From Usnea hakonensis (Eukaryota; Ascomycota; Lecanoromycetes; Lecanorales; Parmeliaceae), in assembly GCA_013423325.1 (NCBI GenBank), contig BLJB01000226.1, forward strand, positions 1 to 26,669: 26,669 bases of DNA, given 5' to 3'. The position numbers were made by a program, and so were the translations under genes. Position 1 is the first letter of the stretch. The number at the start of each line of letters is the position of its first letter. The notes beneath the pieces were generated by a model. That model saw only the letters and a program-made list of their open reading frames with translations, was not told where the DNA came from and searched no databases. This document shows positions 1-11,260 of this stretch, piece by piece.

Positions 1-2
1 CG

Positions 3-68
<66 letters not shown>
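3..68. repeat. Poly-C homopolymer at window edge
   Basis: An almost uninterrupted run of about 66 C residues opens the window. It is not a telomeric repeat, since no CCCTAA-type unit is present. It may be a real homopolymer or an assembly artefact at a contig end. A second poly-C run directly abuts the N gap at 14474, which favours an artefact. Confidence 0.9.
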
Positions 69-389
69 ACCCCGCCCACATCGCCGTTTCACACAGAAAA
101 AAGACCAGACCAGACTGGCATACCTATCCAGTCCTGGTTTATCACATCAAAAACCCAAACTCCAAATAGCCCATCAAGACCACCCTATCTTCTCTCCGAT
201 CCCAGTTTGTTTATATTCATATGATGCATTGACGGGTATAAGGGATTTGAAGGTTTGGTTGGATCTATATTATATTTACATTATATATGTTAAGATGCAT
301 CTACTGAAGGCTTCGGGATACATTAGGCTGTTCCTTCTCTCCTCTCCAAACGAACTCTCAATACTCGCTCGATAAGCTAAGGCAAGTAA

Positions 390-1488
390 CTACGTAGAAC
401 CCGACGACGACGGAAACAAAGCCACACAATCCGGCGGCGTGTCCACCAGACTCGCAGGTTTCAGACCGCATTTAAACCCATCCGGACACGTCTTATAAAA
501 GGTGTACAAAGGGGCGCCGCCGCCGAAGCGATAGCCGAGTGAGACCTTCCGAAAAAAAGAAAAAAAAAAGATTAGTTACTGTAAGATTACCCATCAATGG
601 ACCGTCAGAACTCACAATCGTCTGCCCATCAAAATCGCACGCATAGCACCCCCCCGGATTCATACACACAGGGTTCCCGGCCCCCATTCCAACCAGGCTA
701 GGAAACGTCGCCGTTGCACTCGGCACGGTGGAAAACACGCACGGGTCATTGCCCGTTGTGGACGTCGCGTAGCGAGCTGTCGTGCCCGCGCCGTCGCACT
801 CACAGTATGACGCGAAGGCGCTGGCGACGGATGATAGCTGGCACGAGGTAGATAGTATGGGGGACGGGGTGATGGTGGAGGATGGCACGGTGGTGTAGGC
901 GCAGGGGGATGAGGTGGCCGGGATTAAGGGATGGGGGGCGTTGTCGGCGCAGGCGCACCAGGCTAGCTCGTTGTAAAAGATGCCGCCGGGCGTGGCGCTC
1001 GCGACGACACAATGGGCTGCTGTGGGGGAGATGGTGCCGGCTGGGAGCTCGTCTTGCTGGAAGTTGCAGGCGGAGGGGGTGCTGAATTTGGTCGAGTAGG
1101 TGCTCGTGCTCGTCCCGGCGGTACAGCCGCACCAGTTGTTTGGTACGGTGAACCCGGTCGTCGCGGACTCGAGGTTGCATGTGAAGGGGGTTGGCGATAT
1201 GGGCGTCACGGGGTCGGCTGCGCTTTCGATATACCCGCAGGATGGGTTTGCCGTGGGAGCGGTGGCCGTGGGAGTAATCGCGGGGTACGCGCCATTATCA
1301 CCACAGCTGCAATAGGTTGGAATGTTCCAGGCTGGGCTGTTGGTGGGGTTGGTCTGTAGGGAGCAGACGGTGGGTGTGCCGGCAATGGTGGGTGGGGGCG
1401 CAACGATAAGGCTACCGTTCGGGCCCTCAAGAACGACAACCGAGGCTGCTGATGATATCAGGAATGCTAGTGGGATGAAGTGAGCCAT
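390..1488 (-). CDS. Secreted protein with four tandem Cys-rich modules
   Basis: Two exons, 1488-616 and 545-390, with a 70-bp intron at 615-546 (donor GTGAGT, branch CTAAT, poly-pyrimidine tract, acceptor AAG), phase 0. The product is 342 aa. Reading straight through the intron gives an Arg-rich tail, which is an artefact of the wrong frame. The N-terminus (residues 1 to about 18) is a hydrophobic signal peptide. Four diverged modules of about 35-45 aa follow, each with a first Cys, a [WY]-C-x-C pair and a final C-x-[YF]: Cys 42/60/62/84, 104/120/122/141, 160/178/180/196 and 216/229/231/250. Further Cys lie at 275, 281, 284, 311, 317 and 331, and the linkers are rich in Thr, Ser and Pro. I do not recognise a catalytic domain. 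A disulphide-bonded cell-wall or secreted protein is inferred. The start at 1488 was chosen because the signal peptide begins there; the in-frame ATG at 1533 would place extra residues before it. Confidence 0.85.
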
Positions 1489-2197
1489 AGTATGATGTAT
1501 GTACATGAGAAGAAGGAGTAGGAAGCATACCACTGATTCATCGTGAGAAGGAAGCCAAGATCATTATATAGAAAGACTGGTGGCCTAATCGGCCTCGTGT
1601 TGTTGGACAGTGAACCACTTAGGACCCTAAAGAATGTTTTATTTGCCATAATGAAGATCATCTCTCGTACAGACAACTATATGTTGTCAGTAGTATAGAG
1701 GTAATAATAAGTTTTGAATTCTTTGCTGCGCCCCTTGCTCGTATTGTTGGATATTAATCGAACCGCTTCCTACTCCTCTCGAGTGTGAACAACCGCATCT
1801 CCGGCAAGATCTGTGAACATGGATCAAGAAGTGCTACACGTTATATTAGTAGTTGATGCATATATGCAAATTTTCCACAAGCCTTTTATTCCTTCGTTTT
1901 AAGATAGGAAAGTACGTATTGAAGCCAGGACCAGTTGCTCCCTTGTTGAATACCAAGGCTCAATGTATTCTCACAAGAGGCAACTGTGATCGTAGCATGT
2001 CTTAGCATTACATTTTATACAGTGCTGTTGTATCACCCAGAAAATCGCGGAACCAATGTAAATGCCCACGAGAAACGCCTGCTCGGCCCGAGAGGCGAGC
2101 CAAAGCTGTTTATCCCCTGCGGTACTCACGGCTCTATTCATGACGAACCCATTATCAAAAGACATTATATGCCATAGCCAAGCACTCCCCGTCGCCA
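1489..2197. other. Intergenic region between two minus-strand genes
   Basis: About 700 bp serving as promoter of the Cys-repeat gene and 3' flank of the GH76 gene. Only short overlapping reading frames occur. None shows a recognisable domain or plausible splice partners. Confidence 0.6.
1564..1570 (-). promoter_or_regulatory. TATA-like element of the Cys-repeat gene
   Basis: TATATAA read on the minus strand, about 76 bp upstream of the start codon at 1488. The position fits a core promoter. It is a prediction only. Confidence 0.4.
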
Positions 2198-3716
2198 TCA
2201 CGCAATCATCCACCACGTGCAGCCCATGACGGATGTTAGGACCAAAAACGTCAAAATCCCAGCACCAGCTTTTGATCCTTGCGTTATCGTGTCCTGCGAT
2301 AGCGCCGGATTGTTTGTGGAGATGCCGCCTCCACCGCCAGCCGCTGCGTTGCCTTGGCTTGTACCTCCAGTCTTGTTGGTCACGGGCACACTGACTTGGT
2401 CAATCAGATTGGCCTGGATGACCGAGAGCGCTCCCATCTGCTGTCCCACACCTTGCGTACCATCCCATGTGGAACCCTGAGTCCATTTCATCCCGCACAT
2501 CTGACCGTTTGCACCTCCGGAGCATTGCAGTGCGGCTGCAGTCGCTGAGGCCTGGATCCATGGCATGACGGTGGTCTGAATGAAGGGGGCATACTTGATG
2601 GACGCAACCAGCCAACGTGCCAGGTAGGCCTTGAATGAATAATTGTCGGTATCGCAGGTATTTACAGGTTCGCAAGCCTCTTCGTACATGACGTTGGGGG
2701 GGTTCGTAGCAAAGAAGATGGATGTTGCGTTCAGGATTCCCTGTACTCGCTCTTGCCAAAGAGCAGAGCCATTAGTCTGTGAAGAACCGTCAGTGCATCT
2801 ATCTCAATGCTAGAATCGGACCAACTTACGTAGTTGTACATGACAGAAGCCCCGAGCAAGTACACTCCTGAGTTGTACGTCCATTGGACCCGATTGATGT
2901 CGGTGCAGTTGAGCGTGGTGTGGGCACCGTCATAGAAATGGTAGTTTTGATCCATCAGGTTGACCGCTTGGGTCCAATTGAACGTCTTCGCAGCCCACTG
3001 CGCATAAGTGTCGTTGCCCGTATACAATGCCAGACGAGCCCCTAGGTTGAAGAAGCAGCCATTGGAAATGGAATTCTTGTAGTCGTAGCCAGTGTTGAAG
3101 GTGAAGATTTGCCATCGCAAACCGCCATTGCAGTATTGGGTGTCCCATCGGGAAGCTTGATCGTTGAAAACGGCTTGTGCCAGCGCCAGCCATTGAGGCT
3201 TATCTGAGGGAGGGTTTGGAAATTTCTGCTCCGCGGCTGACATGGCAGCCATGCCCCAAAAGCCTTGATCGTCGTTCCCTTCCGTCTTGGTCTGATTCGG
3301 TGTCATGTAGTCGTTATCTGGCCCCACTTGCCACAGCATGGCCTGAGTGACGAGATCATTGTATTGGCTGTCATTGGTATAATAATAATAATCGATCAAA
3401 GTGCCAAACATGCCGCCTGCTTCCCACCAGTAGTAGGGTTGGGGCAGATTCCCGGGTACATCTCCGGTGTTGTTCCCAGTGTAAAATGTCAACAGGTTGT
3501 GTGCGCAGGTGGCGGCCGCGGATTTGATGGAATCTATGTTCGAGAGATTAGCTGGCGCAGGCCAATTTAAGGCGCAGGGTGGGGAGAAGACTGCTTACTA
3601 GTGTCTTGTAGGTCTAAGGAGATGGCGGTTGTCAGGGTACTCCCAGCCAACAGTGAGAGCGCTGTGGTTGACAACCACGAGGAAACTGATCTTCCGGTAC
3701 ACGAAGTGAGCCTCAT
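2198..3716 (-). CDS. GPI-anchored GH76 alpha-1,6-mannanase-like enzyme (DFG5/DCW1 family)
   Basis: Three exons, 3716-3599, 3533-2830 and 2776-2198. Introns are 3598-3534 (65 bp, GTAAGC) and 2829-2777 (53 bp, GTAAGT). The CDS is 1401 bp, 466 aa. Residues 1 to about 31 form a signal peptide. The GH76 domain follows, with PYYWWEAG, EGNDDQGFWG, CNGGLRWQI and YDYKNSISNG. The Asp pair 127-128 in NDDQ matches the catalytic pair of GH76. The C-terminus has a Gly/Ser/Thr-rich stretch and a hydrophobic tail (about the last 20 residues) typical of a GPI-attachment signal. In yeasts, Dfg5/Dcw1 are membrane-anchored and are thought to transfer GPI-mannoproteins onto wall glucan. The length is usual for the family and I see no defect. 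The ATG at 3716 is the only start that gives a signal peptide in frame. Confidence 0.97.
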
Positions 3717-5295
3717 GATGAGCAAGAGTGTTTCAAAGGTGCCAGATGTTTTGAAGACGGTTGGTGGTAGACACGATTGAAGCGCGGATTCGGTGGCGCG
3801 GCAACTAGATTATTTGTGCACTCAACGTCCCAAGTTGAGAAAAATAGTCTAACAGGAGCTCATGTGTTTTTCGGTATGTTCTCAACTCGACTCTGTATGA
3901 TGATCGCCTGCTCTTCTCAATCTTCAAACGCTTGAATAAGTGGTGGATAGGTGGCGAGTTGAGGTTCAGGAGGCGGAGGAAGCGACCGGCTGCTGACACG
4001 AGGATGGATGGCTGACAAACGAGCGACGATGGAGGCAATCTTTGCGCTGACTGTGACAGTGAAGAAGATGGAGAGGATGATGAGAAGAATGTAGTTGTGA
4101 GTTGGAAAAGAGAAAGAGCAAAAAAGAGAGAGTGGAGATGCTTTGTTCAGCTGATCATTTTGGATAGATGGTCATCGAGTATAGGAGGAGTACGAGTACA
4201 AGATTACGGAAAATCCTATCGAGCCAAAATTCAAGATTACGATGGGACAAAGGGACTCGCTCTAGTCCGAATTAGTCACTAGTCTCTTTTTTGCAGATGA
4301 CGCGGCGGGCGGCTATACGGCTTCCGTTGCTAAGGGCAAAATCTACCAATCAAATCATTGTTTCCAAGGATTACTATTCTTGGAGGGGTCATCTTTCGGT
4401 CAGCGGCTCAACCTTTCACATTCATTTCTCCTTATCACTACATAAATTTAAGGCATATTATTATTATTATCTTCGAATTAATTCTACAAAATGAAAATGT
4501 CGTGGACGAAGTATACTGTATTATGATGCCAAGATATGTTTGGTGCTCTCAGGGTCAACTCGAATGTTGCTACGATCAGGATGTCGTCGAATTGGTTCCC
4601 CCGGCTACTACTTGCTACGAGCCAACGCTCATACTCTCCAGGGAGGACGGTTACCATTTTGACTGTACAGCAGTCAAAAATGCCGTAGTTCAAGTTTTTC
4701 TGAGGCTCAATCAAGTACCGCGCCTTCTTCAATCTTAGAACAACGAAGGCACTTCTCTGTCTCTGTGAATCTATCTTGCGTGAGTATAAATGTGTATTGT
4801 CCCAAAAGTATCTGGAGCCAGTACCACGTATAGAATGATCTTCGTCGCTCCTCTGGAGAAGCCGAGTCATTAATCCTACAAGGCAGACTGAAAACGTAGC
4901 GCCAAGACTGTCATGGTAGAGCTCATCTCTTTGTCCAACGCCAAGCCATTACATCACGTGATGTTTCTAAAATAAAGCTTTCAATACGCATGCCACAAAC
5001 GTTACAACGTACCTCGCCATCAACCGACTCATCACCACTACCACCGCCACCATCGCTTCTTCAACTCTCACCACTTCAAAATCACAACTTGTAGCTGCCA
5101 AGTCACATTGATCCACCGATACCACTATCAATATTGTCGCGCGATCGCTGCTCGTCGGAAGCCCCCTCCGCTTTGCTGACACCTATCCTCCAACCAGACC
5201 TCGACAACCCAATACCACATCAGTCATTCCGCTCCCTACCTACATCATACGGCATTTCTTCTCGTTAGTCGCACTCCTCAGTACTGCTAGCAACC
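3717..5295. other. Divergent intergenic region (GH76 gene and Snc R-SNARE gene)
   Basis: About 1.6 kb between divergent start codons, so it holds both promoters. The last 300 bp before the SNARE ATG are C/A/T-rich with ACC-type repeats, as in many fungal 5' leaders. A decamer CAAGATTACG occurs twice near 4199 and 4231. Two antisense-overlapping open frames of about 126-128 codons at 4358-4870 show no domain and no matching splice sites. Confidence 0.6.
4951..4964. promoter_or_regulatory. Palindromic E-box (ACATCACGTGATGT)
   Basis: A perfect 14-bp palindrome centred on CACGTG, about 330 bp upstream of the SNARE start. TCACGTGA is the classical site of Cbf1-type bHLH factors. Occupancy here is inferred. 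Confidence 0.5.
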
Positions 5296-6043
5296 ATGGC
5301 AGGCCGCGAGCAACCATATGATCCCTACATCCCTTCAGGCGGCTCAGGCCAGGGTGGAAGCGCGGGATATGAGGGTGGCAACACAAGGACTGCAGCAATT
5401 CAATCGGTATGTGCTCATGTCTTATAAAATTGTGATGGGTGTTTCAGCGCCATTAGCTTGGTAGTTGTGTTGCATGGAGTGGTTGCCTACTCTCTATCTA
5501 CACTTGCGCCATTTTCCCGATGAGCAAAGCTATTGTCCGTAGCTGCTTTCCCCAAGGGCTATGCCCTTCGAAATGGGCAATACCTAGAACATCGACTGCG
5601 ATGGCGGTACTATGGCCAGCACAGCTCTATTTGTCGCCGCCGCCACATACTGCTGGCCGCTGCAGCTTCATCCACCCTCAGTACATACAAGGCGCAATTG
5701 CTAATACCAATTCTCCACCCATAGCAAATCGACGACACTGTCAACGTCATGAAAAAGAACCTCGAATCCGTCGCCCAGCGTGGCGAACACATCGACCAGC
5801 TCCAAGACAAATCCGAGAACCTCAATCAATCCGCCCAAGGTTTCCGCCGTGGCGCCAATCGGGTCCGCAAGCAAATGTGGTGGAAGAACATGAAGATGAG
5901 GATCTGGATCATCGTGGGCATAATTGTGCTGCTGCTCATCATCATCATTCCGAGTGGTGAGTCCCACACCCTTTGTTCATGTGGTGCAACGGCACAGAGA
6001 GACTAATGATATGCGTATAGTGGTGGCGTCGAGGCATCACTGA
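5296..6043 (+). CDS. snc1: Synaptobrevin/VAMP-like R-SNARE (Snc1/Snc2 homologue)
   Basis: Three exons, 5296-5406, 5725-5956 and 6021-6043. Introns are 5407-5724 (318 bp, GTATGT, branch GCTAATAC) and 5957-6020 (64 bp, GTGAGT, branch ACTAATG). The product is 121 aa. A Gly-rich, Pro-containing N-terminus (residues 1 to about 30) precedes the R-SNARE helix (about 35-90). Arg56 in the AQRGEH segment is at the zero-layer position. The conserved block GFRRGANRVRKQMWWK lies just before the membrane, and residues 97-116 form the tail anchor, followed by a few lumenal residues. In yeast, Snc proteins mark secretory vesicles and pair with plasma-membrane t-SNAREs. The last exon codes for only seven complete residues and is easily missed, but it restores the usual IPSVVA end of the anchor. 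The first intron is much longer than the others in this window. Confidence 0.97.
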
Positions 6044-6710
6044 GCAAAGAAAGAAGACGGGGAATGCTGTATTACGGAGCATAAGGACTACGATTCCAAA
6101 CTGGCCAGGAGAGACATCACAATGGCCAAGGACGAGGTTCGAATATCTTCTACAACCATGGAGCATTGCACATTCCACGAAAGCAACAGCCTCGTCTCGT
6201 TCGATGAAATGTTTAAAGCGCGAGAAACGGTGTTTGGTGTCTTGAGTTTCTTTTCCCTAAGCCAACCCGTTCCATGCATCCGGCAGGAACAACATGCCAT
6301 AATTCCAATCCCGAGCCGGCATGGCATCTTTGCTTTAAAACATAGCGGACTTACATCGAACTCGCGCTCTCGTGCCTGGTTGAAAACCCCTTGTCATTTT
6401 GGATTCGAGGAACTCAATGCTGTTTCGTAGAATCAGATCAGATTTAATCTAATGGAAACCCCACCAAATCAAATTGCCCAATGTAAAGTATAAATCTTAC
6501 TCCTCTTCCTCTCCCCCCTCCTCCCCGCCTCCCCATTAAGCAACCACTCCTCTCCCTCCCTCCCTCCTTCCCCACCCTTCAACCAAATAACCAGCCACCA
6601 TACCACCTAGCCAAACCCTCACCCACCGCAACCGCAATAGCTACCATTCCATTCGATCTGTCGCGATATATACCCCTCGGCCCAACCCCCTCCAAACAAA
6701 CAACCCCAAT

Positions 6711-6739
6711 CCTTCCTTCCTTCCTTCCTTCCTTCCTTC
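6711..6739. repeat. (CCTT)n microsatellite
   Basis: About seven tandem CCTT units inside a pyrimidine-rich tract. Confidence 0.95.
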
Positions 6740-7273
6740 GGCCCCCCGCACTAATCCCACCCTTTTCCCCCAGTCTTTAAGGCTCGTTCATCCATCCATT
6801 CATTTATCTAGTACCTTACTATACTATCCCTCACCCGAGCGTACCCTACCCCACCCTATCCCACCCAAGCACACTGCCCTCGTCCTCGTCCTCGTAAATT
6901 TTGAGTACGAATACTGACTCGTGAGATAATGTGGAGTGGAGTGCAGTGAAGGAGGGGCGGGGGGGGTGTGAGAGGTGAGAGGTGGCAAAAGGGGGGATGG
7001 GATGAGAGGGGGGAGATGGTGGTATTATAATTATTCATACATTCTGTTCTTTTCTGTTTCTCACCCCCTTATATCCCCCTCTCATTTCCCTTCCCTTCTT
7101 GTTGTTCCACCACCGGCTTCTTGCTTTATGTGAAGTTGCTCTCTCCAACACTTCCTTCTCTAGCTCAAAATTTAGAACGTGTCTCTGCATGCTGTACACA
7201 TACACATACATATACACACTCCATGCCGTCCTCTTCACTTCACGTACTTCTCTTCTCCCGTATATAGCTCTTG

Positions 7274-7310
7274 CTTACCTTATCTTACCTTACCTTACCT
7301 CACCTTATCT
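7274..7310. repeat. TTACC/TTATC pentamer repeat
   Basis: Imperfect tandem run of CTTAC-type pentamers with single-base variants. It is not a known telomeric unit for this group. Confidence 0.8.
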
Positions 7311-7794
7311 TTTCTTATAAATAGAACATACCAAGAACCGCTCCGCGGACTGTTTCGTCTCGTCTCGATTTGATTCGGGTTGGGTGGTTAAAGGATTTGG
7401 ATTTGGTAGGGAGTGAGGGGGAGGGGGGTGGAGGGCAGAGAGGTGTGGGGAAGTAGGGATAGAGGCGTTGGTGTACCAATGAGAGGATATGAGAAGGAGA
7501 GAGGGGAAATTTCAAATTATACCTGGGAAGAGATATAGAGGCTATACAATCACATATACGGATCGACCGTGCATATGCAGGGCCGGGTCCAAATCATAGC
7601 GTCGACTTTTAGCGACCCGACCTCGCCTTCTTGGACCCGACGAACCCCGCTCTAAAAAGCGCCCCGTAGTGACACAAGATTTCAAGAACATTTCGAATGT
7701 TTCGTGTCGTTAAAACCTCTGAACAAAGGAGGAGACAGGAACACAGTATATCATCAACTGCCATCACGGCCAATAGAAACAGCAACACGGAAAG

Positions 7795-9385
7795 ATGGCT
7801 AGCCTACCGACGCCGAACTCAACGAACTCATTCTGGCATAGTGAACCCTCTGAATTTCTGATGGGCCACCGAACAACTTCAGATCTCCCAACCGAGGCAG
7901 AAATTGTTATCGTTGGGTCTGGTATCACTGGTGCATCCGCGGCAAGATTCTTAGCGGAAGATGCAAGAGCAAAAGGTCTGAGTATGGTAATGCTTGATGC
8001 GCGAGAGGCATGCTGGTGTGCTACAGGAAGAGTATGCCAAGAAACGTCAACTTCATTCTTCTGTCTCCGCACTGCTCTAATCTTGTCACTGCTGTAACTA
8101 TAGAACGGAGGCCACTGTCAACCTCTTCTCTTCGATTCGACTCCCGATATCGCGGCTTTCGAAGTCAAAAATTGCAACACCGTCAAGTCCTACATAGAGA
8201 AACACAACGTCCCATGCGAGTGGCGCTCAGTAACAGGCTGCAGGACGTTCTGGACAGAGCCGTTAGCCAAAGAAGCCGCTGAGGACGTCAGGGACTTGAA
8301 ACGAGATGCTCCCGAGCTCGGCAAAGAGGTCACAGTGATAGACAGCGAGGAAGAGCTACGAAAGCACAGGGTAAATGGCGCGGTAGTGGCAACGCTTACA
8401 AACAGTGCAGGTCATCTCTGGCCATACAAGCTTGTAGCCTTTATTCTTGAAAAACTTATCAAAGGGGGCTGTCTGAATCTGCAGACGAAGACGCCTGTCA
8501 CGAAGATTGAATCATGCAGTCATACCTCCAAGGGTCTTGCAGGTGGACCAAGGCAGCTTTTGTACACACCACGCGGTGTTATCAAAGCACGCCATGTCAT
8601 TTTAGCAACGAATGCGTATACGTCTCATCTCATTCCAGAGTTTGCGGAGCTTATAGTACCCGAACGTGGAGTTATGACCGCTCTTGTTCCTCCGACCAAG
8701 TCTACGCGCCTCGACAACTCTTACGGCTTCGTTGGCGCGTTGGGTGCAAGTACGACACATGACGACTACCTGAATCAGCGGCCATTTGCCGGAGTGCCAA
8801 ACCCGACCGGTCACCTGATGTTTGGCGGTGGTCGTGTCGCAAGGAAGCTGAACATGATTGGTGAAACGGATGATTCTATTCTGGACGAGGGTTCTACGGG
8901 GTATTTGAGGAAATCACTGTTGAAGCTGCTGCTACTGGACGGTGAGACTGATGGCCTGGAAGAATTGAGGGCTACGCATCAGTGGTCTGGCGTTTGGGGC
9001 GATTCGAAGGACCATCACCCTTGGGTTGGCGCCGTGCCGGGTAGGCCAGGTGTCTGGCTCTCCGGCGGCTACTCCGGTATGTAAGCTTTTGTAGCTGGAA
9101 GTTCTATGGCTAATAGTTCTTACAGGTCACGGTATGCCTAATGGTACTCTGTGCGGCAAGGCCGTTGTGGAAATGGCCTTGGCGGAAGAATCGGGCGTCG
9201 CTGTGAGCGAAGTCCAGGATAGGCTTGTCGCTGATGGTAATCTACCTAAAGCTTACATCATCACGCGGGAGAGGATCGAGCGCTGCAAAGATATCGACTC
9301 TGTGCAAGTACAGGATCAGAAAGACTTTGCGGGGATACGTTCCATTGACAGAACGATAAAAGCGCAAAAGAGCCACAAGCTCTGA
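7795..9385 (+). CDS. FAD-dependent oxidoreductase (DAO family)
   Basis: Three exons, 7795-8031, 8104-9076 and 9126-9385. Introns are 8032-8103 (72 bp, GTATGC) and 9077-9125 (49 bp, GTATGT, branch GCTAAT). The product is 489 aa. The Rossmann dinucleotide fold starts at about residue 36 with IVIVGSGITG (GSGITG at 41-46). The first splice junction recreates ATGR/NGGHCQP, a conserved segment of the fungal OrdL-like subgroup. Near the C-terminus, WVGAVPGRPGVWLSGGYSG, split by intron 2 and continuing HGMPNG, is the second FAD-contacting region. Such enzymes oxidise amines or amino acids using FAD; the substrate here cannot be read from sequence. No signal peptide is seen. Both splice junctions restore continuous conserved motifs, so the model is firm. 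Confidence 0.95.
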
Positions 9386-9756
9386 GGCCTTCAGCAAGAG
9401 TCGTCATCTTGTCATTTTCATAAATTATGCTGCCCAGCACCCAATAACAGTCATTATTTCTGGGCGACTGCAAGATTTTTGTCATCTGGATTCACATATA
9501 ATGGCATGGTCGCATAGCTCGGTTGGATACTTATGCTTTGTTTTTGCAGGAGTCATAAACCCGGGGTTTAGCCACTAGGGTACCTGGATCGCTCGCTACA
9601 GGGCGTAAAGATGAGCGGAAGCTCTGCCGTTGCATGCGTTGCTGGTACCGCTAAGCCGCTGGTTACACCAATGGCTCTGTTATCAAGAAATTTTAGGCTG
9701 ATCCCTCAACTTCAGCCCCCAAATGTATATCACAGGCGCCAAAACCGTCCTGTCCC
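9386..9756. other. Intergenic region after the oxidoreductase
   Basis: About 370 bp. It includes a stretch near 9504-9580 that resembles a tRNA D-arm but lacks a T-arm and a closing acceptor stem. I see no gene. Confidence 0.5.
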
Positions 9757-10558
9757 ATGACCTCATCGAACAGAAGTGAGCAATCCCACGAAAGGTGGTC
9801 TTGAGGTCGACGGACGCAATAGCTCGCTCGTTCCGTGCCAGACGCATGGCGAAGTTCAGAAATACTACAATGGAGAGGAGCAGTGTCATCAGCGTTCCTA
9901 CAACCAGTGTTCTTCGAATCCACGTCCGCCTGGCAGACGCATCTGTGGGCTACGACCGGTGACGTTCTTTCAAGGTATGGCGCTGGTTCTGTTCGTTGTG
10001 CTCGCAGCGATTGCGGCTGGTGTAGCGGGCTCTGTCGCTGCAAAGAGACGTGACGCCAGGTATTACTGCCTACCATAAAATAGATACGAAGAAAGGACTG
10101 ACATCACCACCTGCAGAACAGTCAGCCAACCCCAATCATGCGAATCCTCACAAGCCTTCAATGCCTCGAGTCCCTCCTCCAACGACACATCCGTTCTCCC
10201 CACATATCACATCAATGACTCGCCTTTCCAACCTACTTCCAATTGTACCTTCCTCAGCTTAAATTAAAATTCGCGCTTCACCGGTGCAAGCTTCAAGCTC
10301 CAATGCGGTCTCGATCTACATGGCCACGATATGTACAGTTTCTTCGTGTGTTATTTCACCGATTGTATAGAAGCATGTGCGGCCGTCTCCAAATGGCCCA
10401 ATCTGAATCGAACCTGCTATGGCATTATCTTCGATATCAATTATGACCTGACAACTGGAGGCCAATATGCAAATTGCTTTTGAAAGAGCTCCGCAGCCTT
10501 CGACCTGCGAGAGACCAACATAAACTTTACGTCCAGTGCATTTCTCGTGACAGATTAG
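9757..10558 (+). pseudogene. Broken gene: single-pass membrane protein with Cys-rich (PAN-like) ectodomain
   Basis: Two apparent exons, 9757-10059 and 10117-10558, flank a 57-bp intron (10060-10116, GTATTA...CTGCAG) with matching phase. The translation gives a hydrophilic N-terminus, the segment RRICGLRPVTFF, a transmembrane helix (ALVLFVVLAAIAAGVAG), a Ser/Asn-rich linker with many N-glycosylation sequons, and an ectodomain with regularly spaced Cys (QCGLDLHGHD, DCIEACA, CYGIIFD, ANCF). This layout is common among fungal surface proteins. The frame is broken: TAA at 10265-10267, TGA at 10481-10483, and no in-frame ATG before the membrane helix. The ATG at 9757 is in another frame, so a frameshift near 9795-9800 is needed. 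Composition otherwise looks coding, which suggests recent decay. Alternatives are sequencing errors or an undetected upstream exon. Confidence 0.72.
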
Positions 10559-11260
10559 CAACGCGCGAAGAAATGTCGATATTGGATATTATGGGTAGCC
10601 TGCGTGGCTCGAGCAGGGAGATAGATCTTTACGCCTATATTTGTCTTGGCTTGCGTTTGAAATCGTACACAGGCCGGGACGGAGTCCAAGCTTGAGTCGG
10701 ACATCGTGGTACTTAGCGAGCGGTATTTCATGGAGGATGCATGCATCCTTCTTCGCTCATCTGTGCATTGAGTTGCAACACAATCATACAGTCTGATCCT
10801 CGGTGGCCAGCTGGAAGCGAATGGCTTGAACGAGACTTCCATCCTTCACAGCCTGCTCGTGCCTTCTACGGACGTGTTTTTAAGCCTCTTGAGCAGGAAT
10901 TGCAGCAACAATAACATGACAAGCATATCAGTTGAACGGCGGCTTTGCAGTCATAAGCGAATATCTCAGACGAGCATCTTCTGTTTACCCTGTCGGTTGA
11001 GCTGAGATGTACACTTAGGTAGCTCGAACGAGGCACTGCTGGGTCACTTGATTTTGTTCTGCCGTGATTGTTTCCTCTTGCCATCATCAGTTCCGAGCAC
11101 TTGTTTGTCCTCCTCTTGTCGCAGCTCTCAAATCTGGTTTGCTCTCTTGACATGGCCGATACTAACGGAACAGATTGTGCAAGTATGCGCACTTCAGTCA
11201 TGCTCACATGATAGTACCTTCGCCTTAATGCTATACGAAAACATATATCCACCGAACCCG
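10559..11260. other. Intergenic region with one perfect palindrome
   Basis: About 700 bp without a supported gene. The 16-bp palindrome AGGATGCATGCATCCT lies at 10734-10749. An alternative first exon for the next gene may lie at 11152-11182 (see that entry). Confidence 0.5.

Larger units (their letters stand above)
6044..7794. other. Gene-free skewed block with simple repeats
   Basis: About 1.75 kb between the SNARE and the oxidoreductase. Base composition alternates by strand: pyrimidine-rich at about 6490-6890, G-rich at about 6930-7020, pyrimidine-rich at about 7040-7320, G-rich at about 7375-7510. Open frames here are short and low in complexity. It probably contains the SNARE 3' UTR and the promoter and leader of the gene at 7795. 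Confidence 0.6.

Noticed and set aside
1..80. Telomere end
   Set aside because: The run is pure C with no CCCTAA-like unit.
4358..4870. Two overlapping antisense open frames of about 126-128 codons
   Set aside because: No domain, no signal peptide and no splice partners. They lie in a divergent promoter region, and each is explained by chance openness.
9504..9580. tRNA-like stretch (TAGCTCGGTTGG resembles a D-arm)
   Set aside because: There is no T-arm consensus such as GGTTCGANTCC, and the ends do not pair as an acceptor stem.
10734..10749. 16-bp perfect palindrome AGGATGCATGCATCCT
   Set aside because: About 0.4 such palindromes are expected by chance in 26 kb, and nothing nearby gives it a role.
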